A DNA stretch of 64,000 bases from Carallia brachiata (GCA_021464245.1 JADCRB010000124.1:310001-374000), one strand, 5' to 3'. Positions 26,845 to 40,151 are shown, counted from the first letter of the stretch. Notes: generated by a model not told the origin, from the letters alone. A program made the numbers and translations.

Positions 26845-29800
26845 TCAGAAGGGCCACAAGTCACCCGAGAGAGATTTTCGAGCCTGACGATGTAGCGCCG
26901 GGTTCTTGCTCCGTGTGACAACTATACGTTCCAATGCACCATTGGAGCCATCGCGACTGATGGACCGACAAACATCCAATGTAACTTGTCTACCCCTCCG
27001 AACAGGCATGAAGAGTATCCTTCCCCAGCCTCCCCGAGATCAGCACGGCCAAATTCTTCTTGCTCTTCTTCTCCTCCATCATCGTCATCACTGGTATCGG
27101 TTTCAACAAAATCAGAATCATAGTTAACCAGGTTCACTTCTTCTTCACTTGGAAAAACCTCGCCCTCATGCTCATTATTTAGGTCCTCTGTCACCGGGAA
27201 AACCAGATTTCAAAAATATGACGGAATCAGAATTCAGACCCTGCTATAAGCAATGGCGATAGATATTTGACACTATCCTATAATTTGCCACCAAGAAATT
27301 CTTGAGAAATGGAAGTGTTCAAGATGTACCAAGGTCAATTTCAAGATCTTCAGGATTTCTTTTAGCATGCTGTTCTTTCAGAGTCTCAAAAATCATACCA
27401 TCAAGAGGCCAAGATTCCCTGTTCAATAGAACAAAGTGGAACAGATGAAAAGGCAGTGCTTGCATGTAGAAGGCACCACCATCACAAAATGGGAGAAAAG
27501 AGAGAATGTGATGAATGTTATTGATGTCAGAAAATATTAGACCTAAAACTGCCTGAGAATCTTCAACTTTAAATATTCATCAAGACCATCCTCTAAAAAG
27601 TACAATTCAAAGATTTGAACAACTGCTTAAGAACACTAACCGAGGGCGCTGTCCTCGTCTGATTACAACATAGCTAAATTTCACATCCTCAAAACCACGC
27701 AAAGGCTCACCCTTGGAACGCTGCAAAGCAATGTTGTGATGAAGATATAGTTGACATTGGCGAAAGAAAGGTTAATTCTTCCAAACTACGAATAATTATA
27801 AACAGATAACATTTATTTGAACAATAAAAGGGCATCCCAGTGTAAACAGGCTATATCAACCATTCAAACCTGTGACCCCTAGATCACAATGGGGCAACCT
27901 TACTGTTACACTAATGATCACCCTTCACTCTACAGAAAATAATTAAAAGCAAAATGGAAACCACCAATGAAATTAGGATGCAAAACAAATATAAATGCTA
28001 CAGTACTATAGTAGTTCTATAGCCTATTTCCCTGCAAAATCTAAGCACGGGCTGCATATTTCTCCCTGACAAGCACACACACACTGGAAATGAGATAGAG
28101 CATATGATTAAACAATTTTCAATCCAGAAGGATGAATGAACAAAGACTTGGACTCCAGGTTTTATTAGAGATCTTCCCAATTACATGCAGATTAATGATA
28201 GAGATCCTTGCCTTTTCATCCATATCAATAATCTGGAAACTCTCCCCATTTACATATACCTCAACAATTATACATCACATTTTGGATTTGATACACAACG
28301 ACATCTGCAGCTCAGTTACATAGCCCTGAGCAAATGCGCAGAAACTAAAATGATTTGATACTTACAAGTGCCTTTATTTTTCGATATCAGTGTTTTCATG
28401 CAAATAACAAGCTCAAATCATAACGAGCTATGAAATGAACTAAGAGGGAACCTTGTATGCACGCTGTGATGACGTCCTTTGCAAACGCTGGGCAAAGTGA
28501 CAATACTTTCCAGTATTCTCCAAAGAACAACTCCCGCAATGAGGACACTGCCACCAACACTATTATCAGGGGAGGCGTGTGGAGTGGAAAAGGGAAAAAG
28601 GACAAAAAGAAAAGGTATAGAAGTTTCTCAATCTGTTGAGATCAAAAATATATATATATATATCATGGGCAAAAGACCACTAACTCACAGGAGCAACAAT
28701 ATAGGCGCCACTTTTGACAGACACCAAGTCTTTACAAGAGTCATCACCTTGCCCTTTAGATTTCTGACATTTCTGAAATCGACCAATAGAGATATAAACA
28801 AATTTTAATGGGGGACTTGTAAGCAAATATCTTTTCCAAAGTACAATCAAACTGGGAATAAATTCACTTACTCTCTTCTCCATCCATAATATGTGAGATC
28901 GCATTGAGTTATGATCTTAGATCCATGTGGTGTTCCTGGTTCAATTAGAACCTGCTCCACATTTAAGTTTCCATGAAAAATTGATACAACATATGCTGTG
29001 CAATGAATACCAATAAAAATCCCATTCCACATTTCAGTTTGTAGATGTGCATAACTTGCAAGTATCAATGCCCTTTTTATTTGTTCTTATTTTTCCTCAT
29101 CCCACACAAACTACTGAATAATTTGTCTGGCCTAATGCATCCATTTTCAGACATCAAGCTCAAGGAGAAGGATGGAATCATACCAAAACATCTCGTGTCA
29201 GATTCCAGAGCTGACGCACTACAGTAATTCGATCCTTCAGTGATGGTATCTCTCCAAGCACATAAGACTTCATAGAACCACAATTGAGATATATTAATAC
29301 CAATTAGTGCTTATAAAGAATGAGGAATTATTTAGACACAGTTTGGGAGTGCTTTATATAGGTTCAAATGCTGAAAAATTTTATCAACCAGACAGCCGAA
29401 AACCCTTGTCTGCAGAAGTTTCAAACAGCTTGCATGTGAAAAATATATGAGAATACAACTTACAGCAATTACAAGGTCATGTTCTCTCTGTGTCTTCTTA
29501 ACAGTTTTACTCAATGCTTGAATGCTATCAAAACTATGAATGAGTGGCAAGTTCTTCTGACCTAAAATTGAGACATATTGTTGGTATCAGGATTTTGCTT
29601 CATCGCAGGTCAGAATAAATACATGTACACATTAGCCAAAAAAAAAAAAAACCCATATCCAAATACTAAAGCCATACTAAAGCAAAGTCGGAAATGAGCG
29701 ATTACCTTGAATAAGGCTCTGACCCGCACGCTGCATTGATTGGGATGGCTCGACTAAATTCACCTTCTCCACATACTTTGACCAAACTTCTCGAATTGCC

Positions 29801-30566
29801 CTACAACATTGAACCTAAAATTTTATCAAAACTCATAACTTCACTTCTCGCTATGCACTCAAAGAAACCCCCTCCCTTCACTCACCAGAAGGCCGATCCT
29901 GTCCCAGCACCAAAATCCAACACCTTTTTTGGGGAAAAATCAGGTAACCTTCTACCAACCTTAGAGAAAACAAAAACATATTACAAAAGAACTCACATAG
30001 ATCCACCCAACACAACAAATCCATTAAAAACAAAAGTCTCGAAACAGATCATGCAACAATTCAAAAAAAAAATTTATTTACTTCGCTGAGGACTCTGTAG
30101 CAGGCGGAGAAGACGGCGGGCATGGTAGAAGCGACGTAAGCAACGGTCTCGTCATCGGTGTACTTGAAGCCGATATCCCCATAAGCTGTCTTGATTTTCC
30201 AGCGCTTGGAGCTGTCTCTGGGCGACTTGAGTGGATGCTCCACCAGCTCCTTCGTAGTGGCCTCTGTTAGCATCAAGTTTGCTTCTTTTATTTCGCTGAA
30301 CGACTGGGATAGCCTTAAAACCTTCCTCTTCATGTGGGGTTCTTCTCGTTCTGCAAAAAAGCAAAATGCTTTGAACAATTCGATGGACGGACATGTAGTG
30401 GGTGGAGAATACAGGGAGAGAGGTGGGGCCTACCACGGAGGTATCGCTTGATAGCGCGGCGGAGGCGTGCGGGGATGACGAGGCATCCTGTTGATTGCTT
30501 GGCGGCGGAGCGGAGGGCCTCTGGAGTGAAGATATTCCGGGTGGTTTTGCCAATTAAGTTCGCCAT
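26845..30566 (-). CDS. RSM22: RSM22/METTL17-type mitochondrial ribosome assembly protein, two frameshifts
   Basis: Twelve minus-strand exons: 30434-30566, 30082-30350, 29886-29959, 29706-29800, 29464-29561, 29184-29267, 28872-28951, 28689-28772, 28452-28547, 27641-27720, 27330-27418 and 26845-27187. The start MANLIGKTTRN leads into the family block SAAKQSTGCLVIPARLRRAI. An S-adenosylmethionine-type motif VLDFGAGTGSAFW lies near residue 147. A cysteine cluster CPHCGSC...YCHF (about Cys307, 310, 313 and 322) fits the iron-sulfur site known in METTL17. An acidic stretch precedes the conserved end. The family acts in mitochondrial small-subunit assembly. Two breaks occur: after KIITQ at 28904-28905 (family MRSHILWMEKR continues in another frame) and at the G4 run 27032-27035 (WGRILFMPVRRGRQ continues in another frame). 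One base added at each gives 508 residues. An in-frame upstream Met at 30635 is possible but less family-like. Confidence 0.9.
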
Positions 30567-31129
30567 TTTGCGGAGGTCCTGGCGGTGGAGGGTAAGGGAA
30601 ATGGCTTTGGAGGTCCGTCCGCGTCCGGGAGACAAGCCAGCGGACTTGAGGTTTTTGGGTTGGTAGGGTTTTAGCCAGGTTCGATCACTTCATGGGCCAC
30701 GATATGGGAAACTGTGAGCCCAAGACGTTTCTGGCTTACTTGGTCCATTTCAGTTTGAGCTTACGGATTTGGGTCTGCATAATCGGCCATCTTATTAAGG
30801 CGTTTTAATTGCGTGTGTTCCAGTCATAATAACTCTAAATTTCCTTTCTTTTTAACTTCTCTTTCAATCTATATATATTGTAAGCATATAAAGTTGAAAT
30901 TGAAAAAAAATTTAATCTTTCTTTCTTTAATATATGGCGATTCTTCATAAATTCGTTAAATTTAAAATAATATTAAAATATTTTATAATTATGAAAATTT
31001 TATCACAATTAGAATTAGAATTCACAATTAATATAAATCTAATTTTCATTAATATGAATTCTATTGATTTATATATTCCTACTTTTACTATAGTTAAATC
31101 TCCATAACTACAAATTTTATAATAAAATA

Positions 31130-31405
31130 AATAAAAAAAAAAAAAACTATTTCACGAATCCTCCTTTAAAAAAAAAATAAAAAAATCTCTGAAATTTATT
31201 TATAATTTTTCCTCAAAAGAAAAAAAAAAACTACTTTCAAATTTATTTTCCTAAAAAGGAAAAAAGTTCTTAAAGAAATTTTAAAAAATTCCTTAAAAAT
31301 AACACTCAAAATTAGAATTTTTTAGTTTTTCTTTTAAATAAAATAAAGTAAAAATAATTTTTAAAGAATATGATTAAAACCGTATCGCGTGAGTCTATTA
31401 TTAGT
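31130..31405 (+). mobile_element. Helitron-like noncoding element, copy 1
   Basis: An AT-rich body ends in CGTATCGCGTGAGTCTATTATTAGT. This resembles the ends of the copies near 32664 and 32683: a short GC-rich palindrome, then a tail close to TCTAATACTAGT. A hairpin followed by CTRR is the hallmark of a Helitron 3' end. The body matches copy 3 in inverted orientation (AATAAAATAAAGTAAAAAT near 31337). The left boundary is a guess. Confidence 0.4.
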
Positions 31406-32559
31406 CATATATAAAATATAATAATAGAAATATCGAGAATATTCACATATTTATGTGGTAGTATCTGGTGCTGAAATTTTCAAAAATTTAATTTCAGGAT
31501 TTTAAAATTTTTAAATTTAATAAATTCTTAACTTTTTATGAATTCTAATAAAATTAGGATTTTAATAATTGTAGTCAGCATTCTAAGAGAATTAGGGCAT
31601 GATCCTCTTCTTTACATTATAAAAGCGCACACAGCTTTTTTTTTTTCTCCTAATTAAATTTCTCACTTTTAGATTTTAAATTTCAATTTCTCATCAATGC
31701 AATTTTTCTATCAAAGTTAGTATCTGTTCTTAATTATAGTATGTCTTTTTTTTTTTCACATTATAAAATCACATAGATCTTTCATTGATTGGAAAATTGC
31801 AATCTTTGTTGGGAATAAAGACGTCTTAATGGGTATAAAACTATTCTGGTGTTTTATGAAGGGAAATCAAAAAGATCAACTGAAACCAACGGAATCATGT
31901 ATGCATATAGACCCCACAAAGTGTCACTTCAAGCGTAGCCCTTGGTGATGAGAGGAAGGTACGTACGAATTACCGCTGTTGTGCTATGGTTTTACAAGCT
32001 TACAACTTGCGTATAAAAATTGGCTTGGACACGTCTTATAGATTTCTATCTAAGCTAATTATTTTAAATTTCTCAATTTCAAATTTTAACTTTTTGATCT
32101 GAACAATTTGTAATCAAAGTTAATGTTTACAATTATTATAATTATTTTAGTGCTTATTGATGTTTGACAAACAATATTTTATTGTGTTGTTGGTTTATGA
32201 TGGTTGCTGTTATGGTTGGCCTTCATGGACCCCAAAAGCATTAAGCATTAAAAAAAAAAAAAGGTTTGATGCCTATTTAATTTTGCGGCTGCCATTGGCA
32301 AATACACCACCAATTTTCCTACCACAAAAGCTCAGTATTACACGATTAAGACACATCCTGCAATTAGTTATTTTAATTTTTTAATTATACCTTTTTCATA
32401 TATAATTATATAAAAAATTTCTTTTACTTAGTCTTAACTAAATTTCTTAATTTCAAATTTTAAGTTTTTTACCCAAAATTTTTTTTCTACATCTATCAAC
32501 TATAAAAAAATTAATTTAAATCAGATTTAGAGAGAAAAAATTATTTCTTAAAAAAAAAT

Positions 32560-32664
32560 TATAGCCAGCATTTGATTTTTTTTTGTTTTAAATAAAATAT
32601 AAGTAAAACTAAAATTCTCAATAAATTTTTATGAACCCGCGCATTGCGCAAGTCTAATACTAAT
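32560..32664 (+). mobile_element. Helitron-like noncoding element, copy 2 (end fragment)
   Basis: The body AATAAAATATAAGTAAAACT leads to the terminus ACCCGCGCATTGCGCAAG and then TCTAATACTAAT. The GCGC-ATT-GCGC palindrome is the best preserved of the three copies. It lies tail-to-tail with copy 3, about 20 bp away. Confidence 0.45.
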
Positions 32665-32682
32665 GTTTGTGTGTGTGTATAT

Positions 32683-32990
32683 ATTAGTAATAAATCTGCG
32701 TGATATGCGAGTTTGATGATATTTGTTGATAAATTTATTTTTACTTTATTTTATTCAAAAGAAAAAATAAAAAGATATTTTAATATTGAGTATTAATTTT
32801 TTTAAGAATTTTTAAAACTATTTTAAAGATATTTTAAAATTGAGTATTATTTGTTTTAAGGAAAAAACTTAGCAGTAGGTTTTTTCTTTTTTGAAAAATT
32901 TTAATGTAGTTCTTTTTTTTCCATAGGTAATTTTTTAAGAGATTTTCTTAATCTTTTTTCTTTCTTAAAAATAAAAATTCAAGAATAGTT
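32683..32990 (-). mobile_element. Helitron-like noncoding element, copy 3
   Basis: Read on the minus strand it ends AAACTCGCATATCACGCAG, then ATTTATTACTAAT, aligning with copies 1 and 2. Its body from 32741 (ATTTTTACTTTATTTTATTC) is the inverted counterpart of copy 1. The outer boundary is uncertain. Confidence 0.4.
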
Positions 32991-33512
32991 TTTCATTATG
33001 TTATTATTATTTTCTTTTATTATAAAAGTTTACAATTATAAAGAATTAATTAGAATCAAAATAGTACTATGTAAATTAATAAAATCTTTATTCGATTACA
33101 ATTAAATTAATATTAACTGATTTATAAAATCTTAATTCTGATTATAATAAAATTTTAATAATGACAAAATATTTTAATATTTTTAATTTACAAATTTATG
33201 AAAAGTCGTCAACGTGGTAAAATGAGAAAAGCTAAAGTTTTCTTTCACCTTCGGCTTTATATATATATATACAGTTTAAATTTTTTGATCTATATTTTAA
33301 CAACCACAATATTACGCGCATGCAAAGCGTGCCTACAAACTATTACCTCATATTCGTGATTGTTAGTAATACATATAGTTATTTGATACATAACTTCAAT
33401 TAAGGATGAATAGGACAAATATACAATCAACCGCTTTGTTTTAATAGTGTTACTTTATTCATATTTTATCTTCAGTCAAGATAACTTAATAATCAAAATT
33501 TTTTTTTGAATC

Positions 33513-33640
33513 ATTTTTTTAAGTGAATATAATTTATTTATAATATTACACTATACGATAAATAGAGTCTATTTAAATAAAAAAATTAAAAATAATATTT
33601 AAATAATATTAAATTATAAATTAATTTTATTAAAAAAAAT
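33513..33640. mobile_element. Second MITE-like family, copy 1
   Basis: About 128 bp containing AATAATATTTAAATAATATT, shared with segments at 36385-36495 and, inverted, 42320-42447. The ends ATTTTTTTAAGTGAATATAA and TTTTATTAAAAAAAAT are roughly complementary. Confidence 0.45.
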
Positions 33641-35046
33641 TAAAATTAACACATATCCTGAATAATACTTGAAGAATAAGCAATTGTTGCATAAACATGC
33701 AGTCAGCGGATTGCAGGCTTGGATTGAGAATCGTACGTAGTTGCATCATGCATCACTTTTCAGTGAGTACTAATCGTCCGTCTTGGGCCATGGAAGGAAG
33801 GGTACGTTCTGGGTAGCAGAAAAGCTTTGGTACATATTAACCATTTATATGGCGTACAATGCACGTGCATGAGAGGGACGTGTAAACCACCAGTAGCCAT
33901 GGGATAAAAAAGAAACGTAGGTCTAAATTAATAAATATTGGAAGCAATAATTCTGAAGCTATGTAACGAGGTAGGTCATTATCGAGAGAGTCGAAAATAG
34001 CACTCCCCCGATAATGGCTCCTTTCATGAGGAAAGGGGACGAGCAGCTACACTGCTTTAGCCTAACTACAAAGTCATAGGTATTGAAATTGTTTTCAGGG
34101 CTAAATAGTCCGCCTAACTAAAAATGACAAACAGAAACTAGTGGGTTCTGGGACTTTCTTTTCGTGCTCACTACATAATTTCCTTAACCATACATTCTGC
34201 TTGATTATCAATGGAGTCTTGTCACAAGCAGACCATATCTTAGCTTTTGCAAGGACAGATCTTGGTGAATAAGGTCTTATATCAAGTAGACAAACGCCGC
34301 TCCTGGGGCCATCCCATGTTTCAAGATGCCAACCCTGTCACGAAATTATCAACAAATGCAGTACGTACATAAGGCCTTAAGCTCATTGCTCTTGAATTTA
34401 CCTTCCATGATAAAAGCATTCTACCCTCCTGAACCCAATCTCCTGCCGCATGTTGGTAGGGTCCCCCCCCAATCACTTCCTCAAAGATACTCCTCAAAAA
34501 TCAACCATCACATGCTACAAACCCACCCCACGTTCACATTGCCCTCTTACTCCTCTTATTTAAAGAAAATTCAACTAATTCTATATATTTAAAACCTGTA
34601 ATATAGGATTCCAGGCTCCATCATTTATTTTTGCATATGTTTATCTGAAACTTAATAAAATATCTGCATGTACCAAATGTTTCCCATACACAAGGAACTT
34701 CCTCGCACTTTCATTTCCAATTTTCAAAAAGAGTGCTCCATTAACACAAACCCTTTTTCACCAATTGTGCAATAATAACAAAGCCAGCCAGAATTCAATC
34801 ATCGCATAATGTATACCATAGAAAACCATACAGCAATAACATCTATCTACGCATCAATACGAGAAGACGATATTCTCAATTAGGCTACACGTCTATATGC
34901 ATGTATAAATATTGTGATTTCTACATATAATAATAGTTCTTTTCATTTACTCATTTACAGACATTTGCTTCTACTGCCTTTTTTTTTTTTCTTGTAAATC
35001 TTTGTCTTCTAGCTATTTCCTTTACTTTTTGGGTGCCTCGTAGTAA

Positions 35047-37517
35047 TTAATCTATGTCATTGAGTGAGTCAAAAACTGCTTTTGGGTCTCTAGAAACCAT
35101 GATTTCAGAGGCAGACCATAACCTGGCTGCTTCTGTTGAGCTGGATCCCAATTTTGAGGCTGATGCTTCATTGCAATCCGCAAAGTACTTTCCAGACACA
35201 GTTGATAATCTGGGATGGGTCGCAACATAACATGTCGTAGCAGCGGCCTTCCATATATAAATAAAGGTTTCACTTAGTAATCATTATATATCTAACGTAA
35301 CTATCTATTCAATGCGAGTATGGATCAAATATGAAGAAAAAACTTGAATATGAATAATATTAATTGATACCTGAGGAATCGTCTTTAAAAGCTTCGAAGC
35401 TAAGAAAAACACAATATCTGCAAATTCAATTTAAAGTCCATCAAATATTAATTAGATCATCAAGAGCATACTTTTGCGAAAAAAAAATAATAATAATAAA
35501 GAAAAAAAATAGTTTGAATTTAATCAAATCTACACCAATGAGTCCAGTAAATGAAACAAATACCAATACGTACCAAGAAAACTATACGTCCACATCGACT
35601 AGAAAAACTAAGATAAGAAAAAATTTTCATCAAAACAAACAAAATATATCATAGTTTTATTCATGATTGATTATAATAATCTCTTTATTACCACCCCTTT
35701 TTTTCCGTTTTAACATGGAAGTGAATGATAGATCAATTTTTAAGGGAATTTTTGTACGAATTTGGACCTGTGACTAGGCCTTCACGATCCCTGGTGAGTC
35801 TAGTTCTCACGACACCCGGATGGACACAATTCACAGTCACGTTTGCTTCCATTTGCTGCATTAGTCATTAAATTAACAAAAAAAAATAAAAATCAAAAGG
35901 TCAATGATTGCAATAAATTAATGGAAATAAAATAAGAACATATATATAAGAAACGCAACAAATTTTGCTTTTTTTTTGTATTTCTTCTTTGATCCAATAA
36001 ACTTGAAATCCCAATCGTAATATATAGATGACCATAATAGTCTAAATAATAATAATAATAATAATAAATGACCTTCAGCCTGTGAGCAAGTTCCTTGGTA
36101 TGCAAAACGTTAGCGAGCTTCGAGAGAGCATACGCACGTGTCGCATCGTAGTCACTGGAGTGAACCACACAAGAAATTTCATCAACGAGGCTAGATAAAA
36201 GTCAAAGCAGATTTTTTTTTTTTATTGCTAACAATCCCCCCCTGGTAAAACATTACGATTTTGAAGAGGAGTAGAGCGACCGAATAGTTAGAATATTATT
36301 CAAGCTAAACAATAGGGTGTAGATTAACCCCACCATTTGCTTGACATGAGTATTTTTTTCTTTGTTGAACTTTTATTTTGATTCTATTTTTTTAATAATT
36401 ATAATTTATTTATAATTATATATCACATAATAAATAAAATTTATTTAAATATAAAATTAAAATAATATTTAAATAATATTAAATTATATACATCTTATTT
36501 GTCATAATATTTATTTATGTATTTGTTGTTAGTTTTTGGTACTGTTCTGATTGGATTGGCTACTCTACTCTACTCACCATTTACTACTACGGGATATCTC
36601 ACCGAGATACCGGATGATGCTCCCGGCAAACCAGCCGTGAACGTTTGACGTCACGTTCACGATCCTGCCTTGAACTCCGGTTTCTTTTGCCGTTTCGATC
36701 ATTTTCTCCAGTAACAATTTCGTCAACAAAAAATGTCCTGAAAATTTCCAATCCAAAAATTAAATTTAACTAATCAATTCATTTGCGTTTATTTATTTAT
36801 TATTTTTAATTAGGATTAAGTAACAATTAATTACTAATTAATTACCCAGATAATTAGTAGCAAAAGTCATCTCTATCCCGTCCTCAGAGATTGCATGATC
36901 GTGTGCGAACTTGCCAGCATTATTTCTGATGCAAGTACAAAACAAATCCGTTAGTTTTTTTTTTTTAACAATAATAAATAGCTTTTGCCAATTTTCTTTC
37001 CTCTTTTCCTGTGGAACCAAACAGAAAAAAAGCAAGCTGAGATGTAGAAATCGGAGATTTCGGAGTTACACAAGGAGATTGAGAGGTAAATTCAGGGAGC
37101 GGAATTCCGAGACGAAGTTTCGGACCGAATTGAGAGAGCTAAGATCAAGCGCCATAACAGTGATATCCGACTCGGGAAACTCCGATAAAATATGGGCCTT
37201 GGCCTCCTCCGCGGCTTTCAGGCTTCGAGCCGGGAGCACGAGCCGCGCGCCTCGCTTTGCCAACACTCTAGCCGTCTCCGCTCCTATTCCCGACGTCGCT
37301 CCTGGAAGAAACCGCGCCACTTACGACGTCAAAATTGATAAATAAAACTTAGAAGCCGAACGGCGGAGATAAAGAGGAAAAATTAACCAAACGTACCAGT
37401 GATGATGGCGGTGATGGAGAGCAGATCGCAGTCATCGGTGACTTGCTCGGCGGTGGACTTAGAGCCGTAGCCACTAGGACCGGCGGAGCCGATCAGGTAC
37501 TTCACGGTTTCTAGCAT
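35047..37517 (-). CDS. Short-chain dehydrogenase/reductase, Tic32/retinol-dehydrogenase-like
   Basis: Eight minus-strand exons: 37397-37517, 37070-37301, 36846-36925, 36578-36737, 36073-36154, 35768-35855, 35371-35417 and 35047-35247. They join without a break into 336 residues, usual for plant Tic32-like SDRs. The nucleotide-binding motif TGATSGIG lies at residues 40-47, NNAG at 119-122, and the catalytic YALSK at 206-210 (Tyr206, Lys210), with a Ser in NVTSNVHGW. The C-terminus has the family block SGKYFADCNEASAS. Members are NADP(H)-dependent oxidoreductases; Tic32 itself is a chloroplast inner-envelope protein, but the substrate and location here are unknown. The N-terminus (MLETVKYLIGSAGPSGYGSK) is typical of this group. 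Intron 4 contains a short AT-rich element. A (GA)n tract lies about 250 bp upstream. Confidence 0.93.
36385..36495. mobile_element. Second MITE-like family, copy 2, in a dehydrogenase intron
   Basis: Located in the intron at 36155-36577. It shares the blocks TATAATTTATTTATAATTAT and AATAATATTTAAATAATATT with the element at 33513. Noncoding; boundaries approximate. Confidence 0.4.
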
Positions 37518-37761
37518 TTCTCTGTATATATAGGCTTTTTGTTATGCCTCTGAGTGACTCTAAGTAGCAGTAAATGAGTTTCGTTGACTGCGGCGAGCAA
37601 TGGAATCGAATTGACAGCCAAAGTACGTTTTCCAGCAGTTTTCACACTTGATAGAGACTGATGCTAGAGAAGGAAAGAGTCGAAAAAAAAAAAAGGGCGT
37701 CTCTGGTTCTTTTGTCAGATGGTGCCGCCACCGCCGTTCTGCATTTACTAAATGCATGCAG

Positions 37762-37766
<5 letters not shown>

Positions 37767-37792
<26 letters not shown>
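37767..37792. repeat. (GA)n microsatellite upstream of the dehydrogenase
   Basis: About 13 GA units, (TC)n on the gene's coding strand, roughly 250 bp before its start codon. Possibly in the promoter or leader. Confidence 0.9.
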
Positions 37793-37797
<5 letters not shown>

Positions 37798-40146
37798 TGA
37801 GTGATGGTGATGGTGATGGTGTGGTAAATGGTTAGGATAGAAGTAGCCAATTGGAGGCACACAGCCCCTGCGAGAGAGAAAAATGGCCACTCAGTAGTCA
37901 GTAGATATGGACGATGGCTGATGGGAGGGGAAAAGTGAGCAGATTTGAGTTGGGATTTGTGTAGTAAGGAATGGCAAATCTTGTGTCGTAATTGGTTGGA
38001 TGGAACGTATGGTGCTAATTTGTTGTGCCTCGTCTCGATATAATTTGGATTTAAATTCTTACAGTTTTCCTTTTGTCTTCAAAAGTATTGTGAACTGTTT
38101 ATTAATATCGTTTCAAAACTTGATAATATTCAGATAATTTAATTTTTTTTATTAGAGTTGATATATTTGTAATACATTTTTTTTATATATGAAAAAATTA
38201 ATTGAATTGATAAAAAATGAATGAGAATGAAAATTTATTCTTTTTTTATTAGAAAAGTAATTGTAAATTATTTTATAACTGTAAAAAGAAAAGATTTTGA
38301 AGAAGTATAGTTAAACTCTGTTTTCTCTCTTAACATTAATAAATTAATTGTTTTAAGCAATTAATTCATTTTATTTTACTTTTTGCTATTAGATCCGTGA
38401 TTGATTGAGCATTATACTCACTAATTTAGAAACTTTTCGCAGATTTTTTTTTTTTAAAGGAGAGATTAAGCACAACATCAATGAAGTTACTTTTTCCCCT
38501 TCTGGGTAGAATCAATGGGTTAACTTTTCCATTTACATGAGATAACAACCCGACAACATAAAGGAGAAAATATGAACAAAAATGAATAACTATGTGTATA
38601 GAGATTTCAATTAATACACAGTATGAGGGTTGTTGCCACCAGCTCCTTGTAAATACTTTAATGCTTCAAATTCGAATTTTCCTAAATTTCAACGTAATAT
38701 CGAGTTTAGTTTCAATGGACGATAAAAATGTTAAAAAAAATCTTGGGCACGACCAGCAAAGTGGAGGGTGGGGATACCATCGAGGGAGAATCACACGTGA
38801 GGGTTCCAAATTTTGCTGATCTGTCAACCCTAAGCCTCGAGTCCTGCGTTTCCTCGGGATGGAAAAGTTATCCTCAGACCCATTCAATCCTAGGCTTTAG
38901 TCAAACCTTCAATCTCTTCCTTTTTAAAAAAAAACTTTATTTTTAATATTCAACTAATATTACCACTGTAAAGTGTAAATTTATAAATTTATTGATAATT
39001 TTATTTTTATTTATATTTTAATAATAAAAAACATAAGTAAAATAATCATACAGATCATTATATTATTCTCTATATTTAAGCTACCAAATAAAAAAAAAAA
39101 AAAAATTGAATCAAGAAAAGTAATTATAAGTCACGAATATAAACCTAAAATTCTAAATATGACGATTGCCAGACGACGAGAGAAAGCAAACCTTTTCAAA
39201 ATCCCTTACCGTAAACTTGTGCCAATATTAGTTCCAGAGTCCCTCATCGTAAACTTGTGCCACTAATAATTCTAACATCTTCAACCAGATCTGCAAGTTC
39301 AAGAAAAAAAATACTGCATTCAGCAAAATTTTTTATAATGACAACTAGTACTTGTAAATTAATATATTTATAACATTACTATTAGTTAAAAGCAGCATAT
39401 TAATATACATGAAATATTCGTTCTTCTATAAAAATATTTAAATATATAATTCTAATCATATCATATCCCAAACTTAAAAGAAACTATTTTGCAACACATA
39501 GTTCTATTTTATAATTTTTAAAATACGTGCAATTGGTCTCAAATAATAAAATTAAGATTGTGTGAAGTTCTATATTAAGATCATGCCACATCTTTGTTAT
39601 GATCCACTCAAACCTTTTAATATGTGAAATTGTAACTTTAGCCTGAGTTAAACAAACAAAGACAGCATATTTGTTAAAATTTATTGGGCCAAAAAATCCA
39701 TAAAAATTTGTAAAAGAAGAGGAAAAGTAACAAAAAGCGAAAAAAAAGAAGAAGAAAGAGTAGATAAGAAAACAATCAAATAAAAATTGAAAATCAAACA
39801 ATTATTAATAGTTAAACTAGTTTTGATGAGAAATTATTTGAAAGAGAAAGAAAAACCTTAAAATTGAAATGTGGTTAAAAGAAAGCAAACGAATAATTAT
39901 GTCAGTAAAGATATTTATAATTTTATAATGTAAAAAAAGAGGATTTAAAATCTATTAAAATTAAAATTCTAATTTTTATAAATACTAAAAAAACTACCAT
40001 TATTTAAATCCTAATTCTATTATAATACTAAAAAAGTTGATAATTTATTAAATTAATAAATTCAAAAATCTAAAAATTAAACTTTTGGAATTCCCAATAC
40101 TAAGACTGTCAGGTAAATATGTAAATATTCTATATACTTTTGTGAT

Positions 40147-40151
40147 TATAT

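Larger units (their letters stand above)
30567..35046. other. AT-rich intergenic block dominated by repeats
   Basis: The first roughly 200 bp are the likely promoter of the RSM22-type gene. From about 30840 to 33300 the DNA is extremely AT-rich and holds three elements with a shared GC-rich end, plus three related segments containing AAATTTCTCAATTTCAAATTTT or close variants (near 31650, 32060 and 32435). From 33660 to 35046 the sequence is more complex but shows no recognisable gene. Confidence 0.6.

Noticed and set aside
26703..26921. A minus-strand ORF at the 3' end of the RSM22-type gene
   Set aside because: It is a third reading frame over the last exon; the conserved terminal block ending GDLWPF is in a different frame.
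30334..30666. A 110-codon plus-strand ORF over the start of the RSM22-type gene
   Set aside because: It is antisense to conserved exons 1 and 2 and has no family resemblance.
36911..37345. A 144-codon plus-strand ORF in the dehydrogenase gene
   Set aside because: Antisense shadow of SDR exons 2 and 3.
37520..37535. TATATATA just upstream of the dehydrogenase ATG as a TATA box
   Set aside because: It lies only about ten bases before the start codon, too close to direct a transcript containing that ATG.
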